Below, in pieces: positions 6,908-15,200 of a DNA stretch of 20,216 bases (position 1 is the first letter of the stretch; each line of letters opens with the position of its first letter). A program made the translations under genes and the position numbers. Source of the stretch: a virus; the IMG/VR virus record IMGVR_UViG_3300021961_000813, positions 1-20,216 of that record; one strand, 5' to 3'. The notes under the pieces were generated by a model, which saw nothing but the letters and a program-made list of their open reading frames with translations, ran no database searches and was not told the DNA's origin.

Positions 6908-8581
6908 TTAAAAAGTTCCTCCATCTAATGTTGATGTCCAATGTGGTTTATTAGTATGTATACCAGTTACGGCAGTTGGGATTACTGAAAGATTCTGAAT
7001 AGAACCGTTATCACCCTCTTTTCTTAAGTTATAAGTATTCGTAAAAGTTCCTTCAACTCCAGTTAATACAAGAGTTGAAACTGTTCCTCCAGTTTTTACA
7101 ACACCATAAGCATTAGATGAATCTTGCTTAATGATATCACCAACAACTACAGTAACAGAACTTCCAAGAGTTAAGTTAACTTCAGAAACAGCAGTTAAAA
7201 TCTGCTTCGAAGTAATAGTTGGAGCGTTTGGATTATTTGTAGAAGTTTGTAATCCATTCTCATCAAAATAGACTACACCGTGAGTATTGTAATCACCAGT
7301 TTGATAGTAGATACCTTTAATATCAAGATATCCTCTAGTACCAGTTACAACACTGTTAGTAATAGTCGCATCTGGGATGTAAGTCCAAGATCTTACCGTT
7401 GCTGAACTACCAACGTTTGCACCATCAATATAACCAAAGAAACCAGTTTTATTATTTGCAGTACCACTACTTGTGTTGTAGTTGAAACCAACACCACGGT
7501 CAGTATTTGTGTCAAATGCGTGAGTAACAGTTAGTTGTGTTGTTGTGCTGATACCTGGAGCAACTGTTGCATCTTGAAGGGTAACAATTTTATTAGATGT
7601 ATCATATGCAGTTACTGTATTGACACCAGACAATGATAGTGCTGCGTTTCCACTAAAAACGTCTCCAGTATTAATACCAATAACTGAGTCCAGTCTAATT
7701 GTACTTACACCAGCAACAACCGTAGTCATTACTGTTCTAACACTTGTTACATCACCAAGAATAATAATAGGATCATTTAAATCAACGGTCGTTGAATTTA
7801 TAGATGTTGTAGTACCATCAACTTGCAAGTTACCTTTGATGATAACTGTTCCTTCATTACTTAAACCATCTGGATATGGATCGATGTAAAGTTCATTTCC
7901 AGAAATTGTGGATATTACATTATCCTGAATTTTAACTACGTCAAAAAATACTGCTCCACCAACGCTGACGTTTCCACCAACGTTCAGATTTTTCTCAATT
8001 CCAACACCACCCTCAACAACAAGAGCACCAGTATCTTTATTGGTAGATTCTGTTACATCACCAATATTGATTGCAACTCCATTTGCAAATGCCCAGTCTG
8101 CACCTTCAATTTCAAATCTATCATCGGTTGCTTCATCATAGCGCATTGCTACGTTTTTATCATCACCAAAACTGAGGTAAGTGTCATCAGGAATTATGAC
8201 GCTACCAATTCCAGTAGGATCGATAATAATATTACCATCAGTATTTGTCGATGATAATGTATTTGTATCTAACCTTAAGTTATCAACATTCCATTGATCT
8301 ACTTTTCTATTACTATCAAGAATAGCAACAATACCGCCATCACTATTTCTTGTATTAGCAACACCATCAATTGCACCTGGTTGGTGCTCCATCATAGATG
8401 TATAGTAATATCCACCTACTGGATTTACATTAGAACCATCATCACCAATAAAAACTCTATCTTTATATTGATTAGTTCCCCCGTAACTGCCAATACCAGT
8501 TACGTATGCTAATTCACCCCAGTTTAGACTTGATGGTTTATTAGTACCAGAGGATCTTTTGATCCTGATAATACTTGCCAT
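6908..8581 (-). CDS. Fibre-like virion structural protein (557 aa)
   Basis: The N-terminus MASIIRIKRSSGTNKPSSLN, continuing to GELAYVTG, is a typical phage fibre attachment leader in which a short basic strand precedes PSSLxxGELAY. Residues near 185-210 contain GALVVEGGVGIEKNLNVGG, a motif widespread in phage tail fibres. The middle is Ser/Thr/Asn-rich beta sequence. RSWTYIPDATITNSVVTGTR and GYLDIKGIYYQ lie near 390-430, and a module VGDIIKQDSSNAYGVVK follows. The protein ends TSTLDGGTF. It occupies the place of T4 gene 12 or wac, so it is probably a fibre or whisker of the tail or neck, though no domain proves which. The start has a strong GGAGGT (8591-8595) at good spacing and overlaps the preceding stop as TAATG. 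Its own last codons carry the ribosome binding site for the next gene. Confidence 0.82.
   Translation of the reverse strand: MASIIRIKRSSGTNKPSSLNWGELAYVTGIGSYGGTNQYKDRVFIGDDGSNVNPVGGYYYTSMMEHQPGAIDGVANTRNSDGGIVAILDSNRKVDQWNVDNLRLDTNTLSSTNTDGNIIIDPTGIGSVIIPDDTYLSFGDDKNVAMRYDEATDDRFEIEGADWAFANGVAINIGDVTESTNKDTGALVVEGGVGIEKNLNVGGNVSVGGAVFFDVVKIQDNVISTISGNELYIDPYPDGLSNEGTVIIKGNLQVDGTTTSINSTTVDLNDPIIILGDVTSVRTVMTTVVAGVSTIRLDSVIGINTGDVFSGNAALSLSGVNTVTAYDTSNKIVTLQDATVAPGISTTTQLTVTHAFDTNTDRGVGFNYNTSSGTANNKTGFFGYIDGANVGSSATVRSWTYIPDATITNSVVTGTRGYLDIKGIYYQTGDYNTHGVVYFDENGLQTSTNNPNAPTITSKQILTAVSEVNLTLGSSVTVVVGDIIKQDSSNAYGVVKTGGTVSTLVLTGVEGTFTNTYNLRKEGDNGSIQNLSVIPTAVTGIHTNKPHWTSTLDGGTF
6918..6922 (-). 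promoter_or_regulatory. Ribosome binding site GGAGG inside the 3' end of the fibre-like gene
   Basis: GGAGG encodes the Gly-Gly of the C-terminal DGGTF and lies 13 bases before the ATG of the 71-residue gene. The spacing is long, so initiation may be less efficient. Confidence 0.6.
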
Positions 8582-8808
8582 TAAAAGTTACCTCCGTTGA
8601 TGTCTAAATTCTGGGTTGCTCCAGGTGTTAAAGTTAAGGTTGCATCCCATTTTTTAGTAGATCCGTTATAAACAAGAACCATACCATCTAAGAGATTAGT
8701 GGCATTAACATCAATTAATTCACTTAATGCAAGACCTCCAGCACCAGCTAATGACGAAACGACCTTTACAGCATTTTGTTGACCTACTCTAACCTTTATT
8801 TCTGCCAT
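8581..8808 (-). CDS. Small virion-associated protein (75 aa), function unknown
   Basis: The sequence starts MAEIKVRVGQQNAVKVVSS and contains LSELIDVNATNLLDGMVLVY, with a C-terminus DINGGNF. It resembles a small protein family recurring beside cyanophage fibre genes (memory). SELxDVN...DGxxLVYN followed by KKWDAT is a pattern often seen in phage fibre segments, so this may be a small fibre or fibre-tip subunit. Its last residues, GGNF, resemble the GGTF end of the next protein. The gene has its own late promoter box (8838-8845) 29 bases before the ATG and is the first gene of that transcript. GGAAG lies about 12 bases upstream of the start. The stop overlaps the start of the 557-residue gene, which suggests coupled translation. 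Confidence 0.78.
   Translation of the reverse strand: MAEIKVRVGQQNAVKVVSSLAGAGGLALSELIDVNATNLLDGMVLVYNGSTKKWDATLTLTPGATQNLDINGGNF
8591..8595 (-). promoter_or_regulatory. Ribosome binding site GGAGG inside the 3' end of the 75-residue gene
   Basis: The minus strand reads ACGGAGGTAACTTTTAATG. GGAGG encodes the Gly-Gly of the C-terminal GGNF and lies nine bases before the ATG at 8581. It strongly supports that start. Confidence 0.8.
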
Positions 8809-8837
8809 TTATAAAATAGCTTCCAGGATCTAAATTA

Positions 8838-8845
8838 TATTTATA
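8838..8845 (-). promoter_or_regulatory. T4-type late promoter box TATAAATA
   Basis: On the minus strand this reads TATAAATA, the full T4 late consensus recognised by the gp55 sigma factor with the gp33/gp45 co-activators. It is followed by a 29-base gap to the ATG of the 75-residue gene; transcription would start near 8832, leaving a leader of about 24 bases. The stop TAA of the upstream 66-residue gene (8841-8843) lies inside the box. Confidence 0.75.
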
Positions 8846-9041
8846 TTCCTTCTATTCCAAGAGATAAACTGCCAGAAGCAAAATTAGAAATCACTTCTTG
8901 CTGCTTCAAATAAAGTTTGTAATAACATTTTGCAACATTCTGCAAAGTTTTAACATCAGTTATAGAATCTATTTCTGATGCATATTTAAAATACTCAAAT
9001 GATTTACTCAGATTTTCTAGACTAATTTTGTCTGGGTCCAT
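8841..9041 (-). CDS. Small conserved hypothetical protein (66 aa)
   Basis: The sequence MDPDKISLENLSKSFEYFKY continues into a helical, Lys/Tyr-rich protein with AKCYYKLYLKQQEVISNF and a C-terminus of SLSLGIEGI. It contains one cysteine and no known motif. An AAAGGAG Shine-Dalgarno (core 9049-9052) lies seven bases before the ATG, so expression is well supported. The first 20 bases overlap the end of the preceding 68-residue gene in another frame. A similarly placed small gene is found in other marine T4-like phages, as far as I recall. Its function is unknown. It sits between the giant baseplate gene and fibre genes, and a role in fibre or baseplate assembly is only inferred from that. Confidence 0.7.
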   Translation of the reverse strand: MDPDKISLENLSKSFEYFKYASEIDSITDVKTLQNVAKCYYKLYLKQQEVISNFASGSLSLGIEGI

Positions 9042-9228
9042 TAATAATCTCCTTTAACAGGTCTTTAATTTCAGAAATATCATTTTTAATTTTTTCAATT
9101 TCCTCACGCTGTTTTTGCTTTTCACTTTTCATTTTAAGATATTGGGAATATCCAAATGTATCACAATTTACAATTGCTCCACTATTTTCATCTCTATAGA
9201 GATTTTTTTCTCCTTCTACTGGTATCAT
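9022..9228 (-). CDS. Small conserved hypothetical protein with coiled coil (68 aa)
   Basis: The N-terminal part, MIPVEGEKNLYRDENSGAIV, then NCDTFGYSQYLK, is a motif I recognise from a small protein encoded in many cyanophages at this location. From about residue 30 to 63 it is a charged coiled coil with EEIEKIKNDISEIKDLLKEI. It contains one cysteine and no signal peptide. Its ATG overlaps the stop codon of the 2372-residue gene by one base (TAATG), so it is probably translated by reinitiation and made in proportion to that protein. Its 3' end overlaps the next gene by 20 bases. Its function is unknown; assembly factor or small baseplate subunit are possible readings. Confidence 0.75.
   Translation of the reverse strand: MIPVEGEKNLYRDENSGAIVNCDTFGYSQYLKMKSEKQKQREEIEKIKNDISEIKDLLKEIINGPRQN
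9049..9052 (-). promoter_or_regulatory. Ribosome binding site AAAGGAG for the 66-residue gene
   Basis: GGAG with flanking AAA lies seven bases before the ATG at 9041, inside the coding sequence of the upstream gene. It decides the start within the 20-base overlap. Confidence 0.8.
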
Positions 9229-12200
9229 TATGCTAAGGCAATAACTCTAATATCTTTGAATAATGGAGTTTTAGCTTCATTTGTAGAACTCATTACAATC
9301 TTAATGGCAAACCCAGTAAACTGTCCAAGGTTTTCAGCGGTAAACTGATATTCTAAGAACTCATTATCTTTGCTTGGTCTTACAAATGCATCAGGTCTGC
9401 CACTATTCTTTGCAGCATTAATCACCACATCACCAAAACCATCTCCATCAGAATCTCTCAGGTTATCATATCCAGGGAATAGAATGAATGATTGATCAAT
9501 TTCACTAGAATCTGACTTAAACAATTGATAAAGAACTCTAAAATCAGATGATGCAGGTCTGTAAGCAGAAAGTAATACTTTGAGAGATGTTGCTGGTTGC
9601 TGTAAGTCAACTCTATTTGAAATATAGATAGAACTATGGGGATCACCCGTTATTAAGTTAGTTCTACCATCAGTTGTATAGTCACTAACTGGATTGTTTA
9701 CTCTAGAGCGAGATAGAATGAAGAAAGCATTTTGAGTATCTAAAACTGGCGATAGATTTGGATCTTCGCTAGTCATATTAACTCTAAGTGTGAGTGACTT
9801 ATTCTTAGGTAAAGACGTAAGTCTTTCAGTTTCGTTCTTTTGTGAGCAAACAATTCTAGGCGTTGATAAGAAGTTCATCTTATTCAACTGAACTGCCTGA
9901 TAACCTTGATCTAAGAATGATACTTCCGTTCCACCAGAACTCGTACCACTCACAGTTCTCATCTGTGCAGAAACTTTTGTATTCTTTCCAGGAGTAATAA
10001 TATTAAAGTGTGGTTCTATTCCGTTGAATTGATAGTTTTGTGAAACAGAAACTTTGTCTCCACCAACATTTTTCTCATCTGTGAAACTAACTTGGTTAGT
10101 TCCTGTAGTTCTCAATCCACGACTTACTTGTACATGATAAGTATCTAAGTCTCTTATCTTCTTCAGATATGAATCTGAAGGTAACGTGTGCGTCTTATTA
10201 ATACTGGTCAATGAAATACCATTTAGTTCATATTTGTAGCAAATATCGCCAGTGGCATGATTAGTAATCAGTGTTCCATCAACACCTCTGGTAGTAATAC
10301 CTAGAGTTCCACCACCCGCTGTACCTGCAGAAATTGAGGTATAGTACATAATTTCATTATTAACCTTTACATATCCTCTAGAAGTTGTAATACCCTCAAA
10401 TGTACTGAATATTGTAGTATTAGCAACAGAGACTGTTGTATCGCTAATGGAAAGATTTCCAGTTAATTGAACTGGAACTGTGTCTGGAGCAACATTCTTT
10501 ATTTCAATAACATTAGAATCAGAATGCATACCATGATTAAACTGATTAATACCAATTACATTTCCACTGTATAATGTATTAATTTCTGAAGAAGTTCCCC
10601 TGATCGTTGTACTTGCAGTAGCAACAGCAGTGCTTCCATCGTAGTATATCAATGTTTGACCATTTGTAAACTCTTCACCTTGAACGTTTGTAAGATAGAG
10701 TGTATCAATTCCATTGATTGATGAGACGGAGATTTTCGCATCTCTTCCCTTGATAACATTGCTTGTTGTAATACCTAAAACGTCACCAACAGCATATCCA
10801 TTTCCAGTATTAGCAATACTTACAGTGTTTACAAATCCACCACTGGTTATTGTAACAGTTGCTGTTGCACCAGAACCTTGACCAGTTATTGTGTAGAGAG
10901 GAACATTACTATAAGTTCCGCCAGAAGTTCCACCGGAATATCCAATACCCGTATTTGCTACAGAAACACTTACAATTGATCCACCAGTTTTTTCAACATA
11001 TCCACTTGAACCTGGAGACGAAATAGAACCATTACTTACTTTTCTACCAACAGTTAGAACTGAATTCATTACTGTAGTAGTTGTAATACCAACTTTCAGT
11101 TTTCTTGGATAAGTTGTAATTGCATTATTGTTTAAATATGCAATTGCAGAAGACTCTGGTATTAGAGGTGGATTATAAAATACAACATCACCAGTGTTTG
11201 CTGTAAACTTAGCTTTATAAAGTTTAAACTTCAGGTCTTCAAACTGACTTGCAGTCCAAATAGTTCCATTTTGAGATTTAAATAGACTTCCACCACTATA
11301 CTGTTTTGTTACAACAACACTTTCTGCAGATGGTAAACCTGCGGTATTAACAGTCTTCTCACCCATCTTAGCAATCCACATCTTATATTTGTCTGTCGTT
11401 GGTGCTAAGAACACCAATGCATATTCAACGTTTGGTTGAAGATAGACTGGAGATGGGAATTTGATGTTTGTAACAACACTTGCATCCGATGATGTATTAA
11501 TTTGTGTAGGATCTAAAGCAACCCTTGCATAGTCAGCAACAAGTTGACTTGTTGGGGTTCCTAGTTCAACAGTTCTCAATTCAACATATAGTTTTTCATT
11601 TGGATCTTTTTCACCAAAATAAACATCGACTGACGTTAAGAATGCTCCAGTACCATCTACAGTAAACGACTGTGCAAGTGGGTCTTTACCGCCACCGCGA
11701 CGTGGTGGTGGTGGGGGAGGTGGTGGGGGAGGATTTCTTACCTGAACTATATTTGTGATCTGGGTTTGAATTACACCAGTTCCACTGTATGATGTTTGTG
11801 CAGAAGAAATAGAAGATGCATCTCCAGGCAATGGACGTGCATTTTCTGAACTTTGAGTTAATTTGAATACTCTTTCACCACTTCTAATTCTTACCAGTGG
11901 AACTGGTGTTGAATTTGGATCCCTAATAAAGAAACAACCAAACAGATCACCATACGTATCTGTTACTAGTTTAATATCAGATACTGTTGCGACAGCTCCA
12001 CTAGTTTTACCTATTAATTTGGCACCAACCTGAACATATCCACCATATCTGGTTAAAGATTCTTCTGCTAAAGAGAAAGTATCAATATTTAAAACTGTAG
12101 ATGATGCTGAGTATGCTGAAGGTAATGCGACAGATCTATTATATGGATTAGCATTATATTCTGTAGTTGGGTTTGTATATGAACCAGTCTTATGTGTTGG

Positions 12201-15200
12201 TTTTGCAGTTCTGAATGTAATAATTTTTTGAGCACCTACATATCCATCAACATCTTCACCAATATTAAATGCTCCAGAAATCATAGAAATTTCTAGTAGT
12301 TTTGGAACAATATCAATTGAACTTATGTCATCAATAAAACTGTAATGTCTTGTCAAAGGTCTTAGAGAACCAGATCTAAATTCTACATTTCTAGACCTTA
12401 AGAAAGGATCGGGTTCACTGCTTATCTTAACACTTTCAACATAATCATAACTTCTACCATCTTGTTGCCCATCACTAATTGTTCTTGTATTCTTAATGTA
12501 AATATTTCTTACCCAGTTGTCTGATGATGGATTTAAAAGTACTCTACCAGCATATTCGACAATATTAAATGGATTAACATTTTCAACTTGAGATGCAAAT
12601 GGTTGTTCTAACCAACCAACTTCATCATATTTGAGTGTAATTAAATCACCAGTCTTTCTTACATTTGTATCTAACAGTGTCAAATTGGATGAGAAATCTG
12701 CTGTTGTAGTATCAATACTTGGTGCTAAAGCAAGTTCTGCTTTTAAAGACCAAAAATCAGTAGCAGGAATCAATTGCTCTTCTTTAGTATCGACATCACA
12801 TTTTACATCTGGATTTGTTTTGTTGATAAGATCATTATTCTTGAAATCATCTACAAAGAAACCCGTTTTAAATCTTGACAATCCATCAGTGTCTTGAACT
12901 TGAAGTGTTTTTGTATTAACTTCAAGTAAAGAAAGTGACGTTGTTAGTTCTAAAGTTTCAATTCTATCTTCGAGAGTTCCAATGTCTCTCATAGTATATC
13001 TTCTATTATCTACTAAAGTAATCTTTGCATCTTGTGGGTTGTAAAGATACGCTGGAAGACTAATAGTAGCAATATCCATAGACTCTTCTACATTTAAAGA
13101 GACTTTTGGTTGCAATGATGATACACCTTTTATTACAGAGAATTCACCAAGTTTATTAAGAACAATTTTGTCTATTCTTGGTAGATAATAACTATATCCA
13201 AGTAAAGAACTCTCATTTGGAGTTATAACTGAGTATGATGATGATGTTACAAATGAACGTGCTGCATAATCAAATGGTGATGCTGTTGCTGAAGTAAACT
13301 CAGATACTCTAGGTCTAAAATCAAGTGTATCAGATGCTCTTAAACCGTTGGCAAGAATTGGAACATCTTTAGAGAATCTTTCTTCTTGATATGAATTAAC
13401 TGTAAATAAGTCTCCATCATCATTAGTTGCAACATCATAATAATTAAATACTACTAATAATCTTCTAGAAGGAGACGTAGTTCCACCAACTCTAACTATT
13501 CGTGAATAATCATAAAACTGTTCTTTCTGACCTTTATCTAAAGTATATTCGGTAGTTTTATTTAAATAACTTCCTGATGTTATAGTTTGAATATTTGTTG
13601 TGATATTTGATTCTTCAAATGTAACAGTTTCTCCCACTTGGAAAGTCTGAGAATTGAGATATACAAATTCTACTTCTGTTCCTGATGGTAATAAAGTTAC
13701 TGCTTGTGCAACTGCTCCGGTTGAACTTCCGATAATTTTTTCACCAAGTATAGCATTAGTATTCAAGCTTAGTCCAGAAACAAACGTTAATTTGTCTAGA
13801 ACTGGATCAGACTGATTAAGCGATTCATATATTGCAATTACATTGACAACATCTGGAACATTTAAAGAAATTTCATTATCTTCAACTCTTGTGCCATAAA
13901 ATTGACTTGTAGTTAATCCACTAATAGCAGTTGAAAATCCAGTGCTTGTCTTATTAACAACTAATTTTCTACTTCTTACGTAATTTTTATTCTTATTCTT
14001 TAATATCTGTTTTCTTAGTGTGGTATTTACTGTAACGTTAGAACTTTGACTTGCCTTCAATCCTGTTAAAGTAACTTGGGTTCCATCATTATTCAGTTGG
14101 AATTGATCTGAAGACAAATCTTCTATTGTGCCATCAGCATAGAATACAGAATACCTTTCTGCATCAAAAGACTCAAAAAATGCACTAGAAATACCGGTAT
14201 TTGAAACTGTTATAACCGCTGTTCCTGCTGAGTTTGTAGAAACCTCTCTAACTTGTGAAGTTACCAGTAGGTTAGAGTTTGAAAGGTTTACTGATGATAT
14301 ATTATTTGCATTTAACTTTGTGTATAATGATGCTTTATCTGAGTTCTTAATTTCAGGAACTGCTAGACTAAATGTGCTAGTTTCTGAAGATGAGGGAAGT
14401 GTTCCATCACATACACCATTTACTGATGGGACACTGGTGACAGTCATTGAAAAACCATCAGCAGAGACAGAAACCACTTTATTGAAAGTATCTACTGTTG
14501 TTGATACTCCAGATTTCTGATATCTGATAATTGAGTCTGTTCTAATTCCTAAGAAGGTTTTTCCTGGGCAAGTAACAATACCTGCAGAGTTTACGGTAAT
14601 TCTATCTGTAATATTAAATCCAGATGGTATTTTTCTAAACAGAGAAGCATCCGCAGAAAAAGCAGTTTTTAACGCTGGGGTAATTCCTACTGCATTTTGA
14701 TAAACCGATTTAACATCTTCTGTAGAATACTCAGTTAAGAAATTAATTGAACGTGAGTTTTCTAAACTTTCATTGATAATAATCTGTTCACCAACTATGA
14801 AAGTTCCTGAAGTTTGAGTTATTGTCAAACTTCTTGATGTTGATGGTGCAGTAACTACATATCCAGATGCACCACTACTCAATCCACGAATGTATGATCC
14901 TGCAGGACATTGTGCAGAATTTAAAGTTTCGTTTAAATTAAGAACCGTATAAGTTTGAACATCAAATAAGTACAAGTCCCATGGAGTTGTTTGATTTGTA
15001 TAAGTTGAATCAGTCAAGTTAAAGGCATAGACTCTAGCTTCACCAACAAGAGTTGTCCCTGATCCAACTGCACCTTTTCTTTGATTGAAAAGTTTTACTG
15101 TATTTCCACTTGTATTGATACCTACAAAAGGAGTTCCAACAACATTGTTAATTCTTAACAGATTTCCCATTTCAAATGGGACTAAAGCAGTGTTAACTGT

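Noticed and set aside
8809-8840. Possible terminator between the 66- and 75-residue genes
   Set aside because: No stable hairpin followed by T-rich sequence is visible; the interval is explained by the late promoter and leader.
11697-11738. The G+C-rich tract as a possible sequencing error or frameshift
   Set aside because: The frame continues unbroken through it into the expected KDPLAQSF domain, and the repeat is a whole number of codons.
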